A stretch of 64,000 nucleotides of DNA from Clostridia bacterium (GCA_900751885.1 CAADTH010000034.1:186001-250000), one strand, 5' to 3'. Shown: positions 42,460 to 49,065, counted from the first letter of the stretch. The notes: generated by a model not told the origin, from the sequence alone. A program made the numbers and translations.

Positions 42460-43803
42460 ATGGAGCTGAAAATCAACGAGGGGGCATTGCAGATTCTAAA
42501 GCGCCTTGAGGGCGCAGGATTCAGCGCCTATGTGGCAGGCGGCGCAGTACGGGATTTGCTGATGGGAAGAATCCCGCACGATTTTGATATCGCCACCTCA
42601 GCGCGCCCGGAGCAGGTAAAGCTGTTATTTTCCCATACTGCTGACACAGGCTTAAAGTTTGGCACTGTCACGGTTATAGAGCACAAGGTAGGATATGAGG
42701 TGACGACCTACCGCGTAGATGGAGCATACATAGATGGCAGACGTCCTGAAACAGTGTCATTTGTCGATGACGTCAAAGGCGATTTATCCCGCCGCGACTT
42801 TACCGTCAATGCCATGGCGTACAGTCCAACAAGGGGACTCGTGGATTATTTCGGCGGACAGCAGGACATCAGAAAAAAAGTGATTCGCTGTGTTGGAGAG
42901 CCAAAAAAACGCTTTCAGGAGGATGCACTTCGCATGCTAAGAGCGGTACGCTTTTGTGCAACGCTTGGATTCACGCTCGATGCGGACACGGAAAAGGCAA
43001 TCCGTATCTGTGCACCGCTTATCCGCAAGGTCAGTCCTGAAAGAATTCGTGATGAAATGAATAAAATTCTGCTGTCTCCCCATCCCGATATGGTGCGGAA
43101 GCTCCATGAGCTTGGACTTCTTTCCTATATCATCAAAGAGCTTGAGACCTGTTTTGGCGTACCGCAAAAAAACAAGTATCATATTTATGATGTAGGAGAA
43201 CATATTATGGAGGCGGTAAAGTTTGCACCGAACGATCTTCTTTTGCGCTGGTCAGCACTGCTTCATGATATCGGCAAACCCAACTGTTCTAGCACAGATG
43301 CAAACGGAATCATCCATTTTTATGGACACCACAAGGAAAGTGTCAAAATCACAGTGGATGTTCTGCACCGCCTGCGCTTTGACAACGAATCTATTTCGGC
43401 GATTGCAACGCTTGTGGAGAATCACGATGTGCGCGTAGAGCCGAGTTCACCCGCGGTTAAACGTATGATGGCAAGAACCGGCGCGGAGCTGTTTGAAAAA
43501 CTGCTTCTTTTGCAGGAGGCGGACAGCCGAGCGAAAAATCCTGTCTATGTACCAGAAAAGCTGGAACGAATTGAGACAGTACGCAGAATCTATCAGACTG
43601 TTTTGGCAGAGCGTCAGCCGTATCTGATTAGCGACCTTGTGGTCAACGGAAGAGATTTGATGAAGGTTGGCTACCGCCCGGGACGGGAAATCGGAGATAC
43701 GCTCAAAACCCTATTGGACGACGTGATTTTAAACCCGGAACTTAATACCAGGGATTACCTGCTGAAACGGGCAAAACTATTAAAGAGGAAACGAACCATA
43801 TGA
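42460..43803 (+). CDS. cca: CCA tRNA nucleotidyltransferase
   Basis: 447 residues, adding or repairing the CCA end of tRNAs. The class II nucleotidyltransferase head has AYVAGGAVRDLLMGR and the metal-binding HDFDIAT. A C-terminal HD domain is present (LLHDIGKP at ~267-274), as in many Firmicutes enzymes, suggesting added phosphohydrolase activity. Its last codons overlap the start of the next gene by 4 nt (ATGA). Confidence 0.94.
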   Translation: MELKINEGALQILKRLEGAGFSAYVAGGAVRDLLMGRIPHDFDIATSARPEQVKLLFSHTADTGLKFGTVTVIEHKVGYEVTTYRVDGAYIDGRRPETVSFVDDVKGDLSRRDFTVNAMAYSPTRGLVDYFGGQQDIRKKVIRCVGEPKKRFQEDALRMLRAVRFCATLGFTLDADTEKAIRICAPLIRKVSPERIRDEMNKILLSPHPDMVRKLHELGLLSYIIKELETCFGVPQKNKYHIYDVGEHIMEAVKFAPNDLLLRWSALLHDIGKPNCSSTDANGIIHFYGHHKESVKITVDVLHRLRFDNESISAIATLVENHDVRVEPSSPAVKRMMARTGAELFEKLLLLQEADSRAKNPVYVPEKLERIETVRRIYQTVLAERQPYLISDLVVNGRDLMKVGYRPGREIGDTLKTLLDDVILNPELNTRDYLLKRAKLLKRKRTI

Positions 43804-44432
43804 TAAAAGCAGTATTATTTGACTTTGACGGCACGCTGATTAATACCAATGAACTGATTTTCGCATCCTATCAACATGCATTCCGGACCGTGCTTGGACG
43901 GGAGATCACAAAGAAGGAAATTCAATCCCTCTATGGACGTCCCCTGTATTCGTCCCTTAGCGTATACGGCGAGCATCAGGACGATTTATACAGCGTATAC
44001 CGTGAGTATAACGCAATCCATCACGACGCAATGATTCAAAAGTTTGACGGTGCGTCGGAGGGGGTGCGTGCATTGCGGCGGCAGGGAAAACAACTTGCCG
44101 TCGTCACCTCAAAACGGTCTGTGACACTGCAAAAGGGGCTGGAATTTTTGGAGATAGCAGACTGCTTCGACGTCCTAATCACTCCCGATGATACAGACAA
44201 GCATAAGCCGGATCCGATGCCCGTACAGCTTGCATGTGACAGGCTGAATGTTCCACCCGAGCAGGCAGTCATGGTCGGGGACAGTATTTTTGATTTCCAA
44301 AGCGCACGTGCGGCAGGCGCTCAGCTTGCGGCAGTTACGTATTCAACAACGCTTGACGATATCCTCGCTTACCGGCCGGAATATGTGGTGAATTCTGTGC
44401 TGGAGCTTGCGGACAAGCTGGAGAGCGCATAG
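43800..44432 (+). CDS. HAD-family hydrolase (PpaX/Gph-like)
   Basis: 210 residues. HAD motif I is VLFDFDGTLINTNE (residues 4-17), motif II is VVTSKR, the motif III Lys is in KHKPDP, and motif IV is MVGDSIFD. The sequence is closest to pyrophosphatase PpaX and phosphoglycolate phosphatase types; the true substrate is unclear. It overlaps cca by 4 nt, and only 3 nt separate it from the next gene, so the three form an operon. Confidence 0.87.
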   Translation: MIKAVLFDFDGTLINTNELIFASYQHAFRTVLGREITKKEIQSLYGRPLYSSLSVYGEHQDDLYSVYREYNAIHHDAMIQKFDGASEGVRALRRQGKQLAVVTSKRSVTLQKGLEFLEIADCFDVLITPDDTDKHKPDPMPVQLACDRLNVPPEQAVMVGDSIFDFQSARAAGAQLAAVTYSTTLDDILAYRPEYVVNSVLELADKLESA

Positions 44433-44435
44433 ACA

Positions 44436-46304
44436 GTGGCACATACGCTCAAACGGATACTATGCCTTGTATTGCTTGGGGGCACAGGCGCATGGTCAGT
44501 ATTATTATTTCTTTTCTTGATGAATACACAAACCAAAGACGATATCGTCTCCTTTGGATGGTTCAAAGGGGGAGAGACCATCATTGCTTTTGTGTGTTCT
44601 TTTTTGCTTACACTTACGTGCCAGATTTTATTTTCCATACTCTCAAAAAAGGTTTTTCAAAAAAAAGGGACACGAAAATGGATAGAGATTGTTCTCTTTT
44701 CCTGTGTATTCTTTTTCTTTGCGCTTCGCACGCCATTCAGTCCTGCACATGATGCTTATGACATGACTGGTTTTTTGAATCAGATGCTTCAGGGACAGAT
44801 GAGCGACTATGCGACCGCTTACCTTTCCTTCACTGTCACAAACAGGATGACTCTGTGGCTGTATTTGCCGCTGGTGCTTCTTTTTCAAAGCGTTGCCATC
44901 GGCGTAAAGCTGGCTAATGTAATTTTTGTCTTTTCCGCGATGCTGTTGATTGCAGGAAGCACCCGGCGGATATTCCGCATCTCTGTCCCAATTTTTCTCC
45001 TTTTGCCCATCTGCCCATATCTGCTTTTATCAGGACCATATATCTATCCGCCTGCAATCTTTCTTGGTGCACTGTCGCTGTTTTTGTTTTCCTGCCGCAA
45101 AAAGGGGACGCATATTTTTTCATATTTAACCGGTGCGATGCTGTTTCTTCTTCGACCTACCGCGCTGATTTTTCTTCTGGTGTTTGTGTTTACGAAAATG
45201 CTGCTGCACATCGATCAAAAGCAAAAATGGAAACAGGAAGCAGTTCAGCTTGTACTAATTCTCCTCTGTTGTGTTACAGCGAAATGGGGGACGGGGAATT
45301 TACTCTATCATACAAACGCATATCCCTACCCCAATCTGACGAGCTCTGCCGCCACATGGACGCTGGAGCTTGGCACACGCTTTCAAGGCGTTGACACAGG
45401 TGTCTGCACCTATTCCGCGTATCAAACAGAATTTGATGATGTATCCCACAAGTTCCACACCCTTTGGCAATATTACGCTCGTGCGGATAGCAGAGATACC
45501 CCCATCATTCAAGCCATCAATCGGGACATAAAAATGGACATCATAAAAAGAACCCGGGATACCATCCTATCCTCCCCTAAGATGACTCTTACATTTTTGA
45601 AAAACAAGTATATAAACCTGTTTGCAGACCGCTACCAGCCGTATTACTATATCACCAATATGAATGACGCACACTTTGGAGACAATCTTTCCCCAAATTA
45701 TGAGAAGAACTATTTCCTCATGGAAAACACGCTTCTGTTTGCCTATGCACTCTGTTCGATTCTCCTTCTTTTTAAAATGGCAAGGAGTCTCTATCACAAA
45801 AGGAAGTGTTCAGAGCATCAAATGCGTGCACTTTCCCTGTTGTTTGCAATGACAGTGACCTGTCTGGTGTTTTTGACAATCGCCGAGGTCGCAAAGCGGT
45901 ATCTGTTTGATTTTTATGTCCCTATGGCGGTTATTGTCTGCTATGCTTCGGCAATCGGGATAAAAAAAATCACCTCGCTTATACCGAAGCGTAAATCCTT
46001 TGTTGTGCTTATTGCATTCACCGCACTACTAACATCCCTTGCCACGTATACCATTTATCACAAGGATGATATGCCTGAATTTGCAGACTGCACCAAAACA
46101 GAAACACAGGACGAAATCACCATTCACCTAAAAGAGAGAATTATTCGTCCCTATTACCTGCTTTCCTCAGACGGCACACAGATACCGCTTTTAGGAATGC
46201 AGTCTGTCACTATCCCGAAAAGTAACCCTCCATCCGAAGCGATGGTTTTGCTCCTCCCAAACGGAACGACCTACACTGCTTCAAGACAGCGCGTGTACCA
46301 CTAA
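44436..46304 (+). CDS. Polytopic membrane protein, possibly glycosyltransferase-like
   Basis: 622 residues with about 11-12 membrane segments, mostly in residues 8-265 and 435-545. The arrangement (TM helices around an extracytoplasmic PFSPAHDAYDMTGFLNQM loop with acidic residues) recalls GT-C type lipid-linked sugar transferases of the DUF6020/GT39-like kind, but no motif confirms activity. The C-terminal ~90 residues are extracytoplasmic. The start is GTG at 44436, 3 nt after the HAD gene, with GGAGAG ten nt upstream. Confidence 0.6.
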   Translation: MAHTLKRILCLVLLGGTGAWSVLLFLFLMNTQTKDDIVSFGWFKGGETIIAFVCSFLLTLTCQILFSILSKKVFQKKGTRKWIEIVLFSCVFFFFALRTPFSPAHDAYDMTGFLNQMLQGQMSDYATAYLSFTVTNRMTLWLYLPLVLLFQSVAIGVKLANVIFVFSAMLLIAGSTRRIFRISVPIFLLLPICPYLLLSGPYIYPPAIFLGALSLFLFSCRKKGTHIFSYLTGAMLFLLRPTALIFLLVFVFTKMLLHIDQKQKWKQEAVQLVLILLCCVTAKWGTGNLLYHTNAYPYPNLTSSAATWTLELGTRFQGVDTGVCTYSAYQTEFDDVSHKFHTLWQYYARADSRDTPIIQAINRDIKMDIIKRTRDTILSSPKMTLTFLKNKYINLFADRYQPYYYITNMNDAHFGDNLSPNYEKNYFLMENTLLFAYALCSILLLFKMARSLYHKRKCSEHQMRALSLLFAMTVTCLVFLTIAEVAKRYLFDFYVPMAVIVCYASAIGIKKITSLIPKRKSFVVLIAFTALLTSLATYTIYHKDDMPEFADCTKTETQDEITIHLKERIIRPYYLLSSDGTQIPLLGMQSVTIPKSNPPSEAMVLLLPNGTTYTASRQRVYH

Positions 46305-46337
46305 AAAAAGACTGCCAATCAAAATTGGTAGTCTTTT
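46303..46337. terminator. Shared bidirectional terminator
   Basis: AGACTGCCAAT pairs with ATTGGTAGTCT (one G-T), with A7 before and T4 after, between two convergent genes. Confidence 0.88.
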
Positions 46338-46968
46338 ATAGTAGCTCATGCCAGCCTGTGATATAGCGGTTTGCCTCCTCGCGAAGCCGGCACGCCATAT
46401 GCCGGTTGGTTTCGTCCTCCACTGCCACCACACGCATCCCTGCCTTTTTCGCGCCGCTTATGCCCAATAGGATATCCTCATACACCACACAGTCAGGAGG
46501 CTTTACCCCAATACGCTCAGCGGCGAGCAGATAAATATCAGGATTTCCCTTATTTACGCCCACCTCACTCGAAAGCGCGAACCCGTCGAACCAGTCCAGC
46601 ACGCCGTGCCGGCGTAGCGCGCTTTGACAAAGCGGCAGAAATCCCGATGTCGCCACAGCAAGCTTTACCCCGTCCTGCTTCAGCCGATATAGATACTCCT
46701 TCGCATAAGGCTTCAATGGAATATGGTGTGCATACTCGTGGTTTGCCATCTCCTTCAGCTCATGGACGACCGATTCGGGTGACTCAGGCAAAGAAAATCG
46801 GTCCTTTAAATAAATGCTCGACTCCTCCAGCGTCATCTCCTGCACAGTGGATATCACTTCATCCGTCTGACGAATGCTGCGCTTGCTTAAAAACCGGTCG
46901 GTGATATCCACCCATACTGTCATGGAATCGAGCAGTGTTCCATCCATATCAAAAATTGCGCCCTTCAT
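46336..46968 (-). CDS. HAD-family phosphatase (beta-phosphoglucomutase-like subfamily)
   Basis: 210 residues. Motif I is IFDMDGTLLDSMTVW, with the capping domain after it. VATSGF gives motif II, NKGNPDIY holds the Lys and VVYEDILLG is motif IV. The DxD and cap type suggest a small sugar-phosphate or nucleotide phosphatase; the substrate is unknown. The start at 46968 is preferred: AAGGAGG lies just upstream and gives MKGAIFDMDGT. The ECF S-component gene is 10 nt upstream and shares the transcript. Confidence 0.86.
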   Translation of the reverse strand: MKGAIFDMDGTLLDSMTVWVDITDRFLSKRSIRQTDEVISTVQEMTLEESSIYLKDRFSLPESPESVVHELKEMANHEYAHHIPLKPYAKEYLYRLKQDGVKLAVATSGFLPLCQSALRRHGVLDWFDGFALSSEVGVNKGNPDIYLLAAERIGVKPPDCVVYEDILLGISGAKKAGMRVVAVEDETNRHMACRLREEANRYITGWHELL

Positions 46969-46978
46969 GAGTTCCTCC

Positions 46979-47503
46979 TTATGCACCAAAAAACGGCAAA
47001 CGCGTCTGCACCTTCTGCATCGGCAGTAGCACGAGATTTGCCACGAGCATTCCCGCTATGAATTGGATAAACGAAAAATGCATGGTCGCAAGCTGTACAA
47101 CCGCGTTGATGCCAAATACGCATACGTTTGTCAGATAAACCCCGATTGTCAAAATCACGCCGCCTGCAAACATCACCACATTATTCCTTGCAGACACATA
47201 CTTTTTATGTGATACCAAAAATCCCACGAATCCGCCCATGATTCCTTTAATCACGACCATGGGAATCGCCCACTGTGGATATCCTGACATCAAGTCCGAC
47301 AGCGCGCTTCCCACACCGCCTGCAAATGCGCCCGTCCAGCCGCCGCCTAAAATCGCGGCAATGTAAATCATCGCATCGCCTAAGTGCACATAGCGCGCCT
47401 GCCCCGGAATGGGGAGCGGTATTTTGGTGGCGTAGGTCAAAACCGCAACCAAAGCGGTAAACAGCGCCGTGTAAGTAAGCTTTTGAATACTCGTTCGATT
47501 CAT
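46979..47503 (-). CDS. ECF transporter S component
   Basis: 174 residues with six hydrophobic segments, the fold of the substrate-binding S component of energy-coupling-factor vitamin transporters. TALFTALVAVLTYATKIPLP with the Ala-x3-Ala docking helix, GDAMIYIAAILGGGWTGAFAGG and a basic MQKVQTR tail fit the COG4720 group, some of which import thiamine precursors. No riboswitch was recognised upstream. The start at 47503 follows GGGGGAA. The frame stays open upstream through the TA module by chance. Specificity is unknown; a co-transcribed HAD phosphatase could dephosphorylate a vitamin precursor. Confidence 0.85.
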   Translation of the reverse strand: MNRTSIQKLTYTALFTALVAVLTYATKIPLPIPGQARYVHLGDAMIYIAAILGGGWTGAFAGGVGSALSDLMSGYPQWAIPMVVIKGIMGGFVGFLVSHKKYVSARNNVVMFAGGVILTIGVYLTNVCVFGINAVVQLATMHFSFIQFIAGMLVANLVLLPMQKVQTRLPFFGA

Positions 47504-47536
47504 CAAAATTCCCCCAAATATTGTGATACGAAAAAA

Positions 47537-47566
47537 ATTATACCATGGTGTACCGCCCTGTTGCAA
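47537..47566 (-). promoter_or_regulatory. Promoter of the ECF/HAD operon
   Basis: On the minus strand TTGCAA (47561-47566), 18 nt and TATAAT (47537-47542), about 34 nt before the ECF start. Confidence 0.75.
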
Positions 47567-47654
47567 GGGAAAATGTAGAAAAATAGGAATTGCACCGATA
47601 CAATTATAAGACCTTTTCCGAGTATCCCTGTCATATTTGTAAAATGTTAGACAG

Positions 47655-47689
47655 TTGTAATAGAAATTCAAAACAAAATATGATATAAT
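47655..47689 (+). promoter_or_regulatory. Promoter of toxin-like RNA 1
   Basis: TTGTAA (47655-47660), 18 nt and TATGAT (47679-47684), overlapping TATAAT (47684-47689). Confidence 0.7.
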
Positions 47690-47759
47690 TCGACATGGAA
47701 GAAAAGGGATTTGTAATAAGGGCGGTTCGTCACTCTCCAATGAAATGGAGGTGATATGA

Positions 47760-47840
47760 ATGGATGATATACTAAAAATGATATTTATTATTGTCATTTT
47801 ACTGTTAGTAATCAAACTAATAGAATCCATAAAAAAATAA
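47760..47840 (+). CDS. Predicted 26-aa hydrophobic type I toxin-like peptide, copy 1
   Basis: 26 residues: MDDILKMIF, a core of Ile, Leu and Val (residues 8-18), then KLIESIKK. One predicted membrane helix with a positively charged end, as in Fst/Ldr-type and Bsr-type toxins, though I do not recognise the family. GGAGG at 47747-47751 is 8 nt before the ATG; CTCCA (47735-47739) can pair with TGGAG (47746-47750) and hide it. GGGCGGTT in the 5' leader (47720-47727) is perfectly complementary to AACCGCCC at the stop (47839-47846), a possible 5'-3' fold-back. A paralogue with a divergent sequence is at 48510-48590. Confidence 0.7.
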   Translation: MDDILKMIFIIVILLLVIKLIESIKK

Positions 47841-47870
47841 CCGCCCCAGTCCAAGGTTGCGGTTATTTTA
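47830..47870. terminator. Bidirectional terminator of TA-like module 1
   Basis: AATAACCGC (47836-47844) pairs with GCGGTTATT (47859-47867). T's follow on the plus strand and T7 on the minus strand, so it ends both the toxin and the antisense RNA. Confidence 0.88.
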
Positions 47871-47975
47871 ACACTACTACGGACGAACCGTCTTTAAAAC
47901 GGTCATCCCTTTTCGCATCGGAAAGAAATCCGACACCCCGTAGGAGTGGTTTTGCGGAGCAAAACTGCTGAACTT
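47831..47975 (-). ncRNA. Predicted antisense RNA 1 (antitoxin-like), carrying an insertion
   Basis: Predicted from the leftward consensus promoter at 47982-48010 to the bidirectional terminator, ~145 nt. It overlaps the toxin RNA 3' end by ~35-40 nt. Compared with antisense RNA 2 (~88 nt) it contains the ~60-nt structured element near its 5' end. An ACCGT/ACGGT hairpin (47887-47902) is shared with copy 2. Confidence 0.6.
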
Positions 47976-47976
47976 T
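47914..47976 (+). repeat. ~60-nt structured repeat element, copy B, inserted in TA module 1
   Basis: TCGGA-AAGAAA-TCCGA, then CACCCC-GTA-GGAGTG, then TTTTGC-GGA-GCAAAA followed by CTGCTGAA. It is homologous to the element before nusG. It separates ATCCCTTTT from CTTTTATTTTATC, which are only 3 nt apart in module 2, so it is an insertion. Confidence 0.8.
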
Positions 47977-47981
47977 CTTTT

Positions 47982-48010
47982 ATTTTATCAGGAAAATGAT
48001 TTACTGTCAA
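47982..48010 (-). promoter_or_regulatory. Promoter of antisense RNA 1
   Basis: On the minus strand TTGACA (48005-48010), 17 nt and TAAAAT (47982-47987). The same promoter, mirrored, is at 48397-48425. Confidence 0.8.
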
Positions 48011-48396
48011 GATAGAAAAAATAAAATTGAAAATTTCATAAAATATGATGTTACAAAAAACTGCTATGAAATACCACAAAAACCATCAATACATCTATCG
48101 TTGGCATAAACATTATAATCAATCCACAAACTTGTAACGACTCACACATTTTATTCGTTTAATCACTAACAATAATAAATATCATTTTTAGTATATCACC
48201 CAGACAATGTTTCATGGAAACATTGTCAACATGTCCGTAAAAAGATGAAGATTCCCTCCTCTTAATCCTTGTGAAGCATTTAGTAAGGCTTTTGCAATGT
48301 AAAAGCCTCAAATGCGTAGAGGATGGTCGGCGGCAACATATGTTTTCAGAAATAAAAATCAGCTAGGATGCAGAATAAATTATACTCTCTTCCATA
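48011..48396. other. Spacer between the two TA-like modules
   Basis: ~386 nt of AT-rich DNA with no supported gene. It holds a perfect 11-bp palindrome GACAATGTTTC-ATG-GAAACATTGTC (48203-48227) and an 8-bp stem AGGCTTTT/AAAAGCCT with a 7-nt loop (48286-48308). Neither has a T-run. Confidence 0.6.
48203..48227. repeat. Perfect 11-bp palindrome, operator-like
   Basis: GACAATGTTTC, 3-nt centre, GAAACATTGTC. No terminator tail follows. It is central between the inverted modules and could be a protein-binding site. Confidence 0.6.
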
Positions 48397-48425
48397 TTGA
48401 CAACAACTCATTTTCCTGATAAAAT
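48397..48425 (+). promoter_or_regulatory. Promoter of antisense RNA 2
   Basis: TTGACA (48397-48402), 17 nt and TAAAAT (48420-48425). The CATTTTCCTGA spacer part is identical to that of antisense promoter 1. Confidence 0.82.
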
Positions 48426-48431
48426 AAAAGA

Positions 48432-48519
48432 AGAAAAGGGATTGACCGTTATAAAGACGGTTCGCCTAGGTATAGTTATAAAAATAACCGCAACCTTGGA
48501 CGAGGGCGGTTATTTTTTT
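48432..48519 (+). ncRNA. Predicted antisense RNA 2 (antitoxin-like)
   Basis: ~88 nt from the consensus promoter to the terminator AATAACCGC/GCGGTTATT with T7 (48483-48519). It is convergent with the toxin-like gene and overlaps its 3' end. It holds a hairpin ACCGT-TATAAAG-ACGGT. Confidence 0.65.
48483..48519. terminator. Bidirectional terminator of TA-like module 2
   Basis: AATAACCGC (48483-48491) pairs with GCGGTTATT (48506-48514), with T7 on the plus strand and T5 on the minus strand. Confidence 0.9.
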
Positions 48520-48590
48520 ATGTATTTTATAATTTCCTTAATAGAAATCAAAATGAGCAGAATCAAAATTAATTTAAATTCGTACTCCAT
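48510..48590 (-). CDS. Predicted 26-aa hydrophobic type I toxin-like peptide, copy 2
   Basis: 26 residues: MEYEFKLILI, then an Ile/Leu core and IKEIIKYIKK at the end. It has the same length, layout and Lys-Lys terminus as copy 1, but only about a third of residues agree, while the ~75-nt leader before it is nearly identical. GGAGG lies 8 nt before the ATG and is covered by the same CTCCA/TGGAG hairpin. Conservation of leader over peptide is typical where RNA pairing controls expression. Confidence 0.7.
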   Translation of the reverse strand: MEYEFKLILILLILISIKEIIKYIKK

Positions 48591-48660
48591 ACATATCACC
48601 TCCATTTCATTGGAGAGTGACAAACCGCCCTTATTACAAATCCCTTTTCTTCCATGTCGA

Positions 48661-48695
48661 ATTATATCATATTTTGCTTTGAATTTCTATTACAA
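48661..48695 (-). promoter_or_regulatory. Promoter of toxin-like RNA 2
   Basis: Mirror of the copy 1 promoter: TTGTAA (48690-48695), 18 nt, TATGAT (48666-48671) overlapping TATAAT (48661-48666). Confidence 0.7.
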
Positions 48696-48783
48696 CTGTC
48701 TAACATTTTACAAATATGGCGCTATTTTATTCAGTATCAAAAATCCATCACAAGAAAAATTTATCATATTTTGTCGATTCTCC

Positions 48784-48812
48784 TTGACTTTCGTTGCTAC
48801 ATATAGTATAGT
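48784..48812 (+). promoter_or_regulatory. Promoter of the RHH gene
   Basis: TTGACT (48784-48789), 17 nt and TATAGT (48807-48812). Confidence 0.7.
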
Positions 48813-48848
48813 TATTTTGGTGCTACTTAAAGTGAGGTGAATGCTCAA

Positions 48849-49025
48849 GTGCCAAACAAAAAATTAGGTCGTCCTACAGACAGTCCGAAAACGTTCATGC
48901 TTCGGGTAAAAATGGATAAAGAAACTCTGCGTAAGCTGGATGAATGTTGTAAAATTCAACACACCAACCGTTCCGAACTTGTCCGAAACTTGATTTCAGA
49001 AAAGTATGATGACCTAGACAATTAA
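48849..49025 (+). CDS. Ribbon-helix-helix (CopG/Arc-like) DNA-binding protein
   Basis: 58 residues. After a basic GRPTDSPKT start comes a beta strand FMLRVKMD, then helices KETLRKLDECCKIQ and NRSELVRNLISEKYD, the ribbon-helix-helix pattern of CopG/Arc repressors. The start is the GTG at 48849, because GAGGTGA lies 8 nt upstream; the GTG at 48837 overlaps that site. Located right next to the TA-like island; whether it regulates it is unknown. No partner toxin of type II follows. Confidence 0.72.
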   Translation: MPNKKLGRPTDSPKTFMLRVKMDKETLRKLDECCKIQHTNRSELVRNLISEKYDDLDN

Positions 49026-49029
49026 AAAA

Positions 49030-49065
49030 GGAAGTTCGTCTCCAAAGCAAGAGCAACGAACTTCC
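49030..49065 (-). terminator. Hairpin with leftward T-run
   Basis: GGAAGTTCGT (49030-49039) pairs perfectly with ACGAACTTCC (49056-49065). T6 follows on the minus strand only, so it should stop leftward transcripts. It may still stabilise the RHH mRNA end. Confidence 0.6.

Larger units (their letters stand above)
47632..48010 (+). repeat. Inverted repeat, left arm (type I TA-like module 1)
   Basis: This arm and 48397-48718 are inverted copies of one module. From CATATTTG (47632) to the toxin start they are almost identical (differences such as GGTTCGT/GGTTTGT); the coding part diverges, and the distal antisense promoter is conserved again. The left arm is about 57-60 nt longer because of an insertion at 47914-47976. 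Confidence 0.88.
48397..48718 (-). repeat. Inverted repeat, right arm (type I TA-like module 2)
   Basis: Mirror image of 47632-48010, without the ~60-nt insertion. The module's own ends are also related: AAGAAAAGGGATT starts both the toxin leader (47699-47711 in copy 1) and the antisense RNA (48431-48443), each followed 24-27 nt on by CGGTTCG. Confidence 0.88.

Noticed and set aside
47504..47640. Vitamin riboswitch upstream of the ECF S component
   Set aside because: No thiamine, cobalamin, folate or preQ1 riboswitch core could be recognised in the short leader.
47504..47854. N-terminal extension of the ECF S-component frame
   Set aside because: It runs through the promoter of the ECF gene and the TA module; the family N-terminus and Shine-Dalgarno place the start at 47503.
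48203..48308. CRISPR-like repeats in the spacer between modules
   Set aside because: Only single palindromes of different sequence occur; there is no regular repeat-spacer array.
47632..48718. Insertion sequence with long terminal inverted repeats
   Set aside because: The arms contain complete promoter-peptide-terminator units and the ~390-nt centre has no transposase; paired TA-like modules explain the repeat better.
48397..48840. 147-codon frame on the plus strand through the right TA-like arm
   Set aside because: It is the antisense of toxin-like RNA 2 and its leader; its similarity to the upstream extension of the ECF frame only reflects the inverted repeat.
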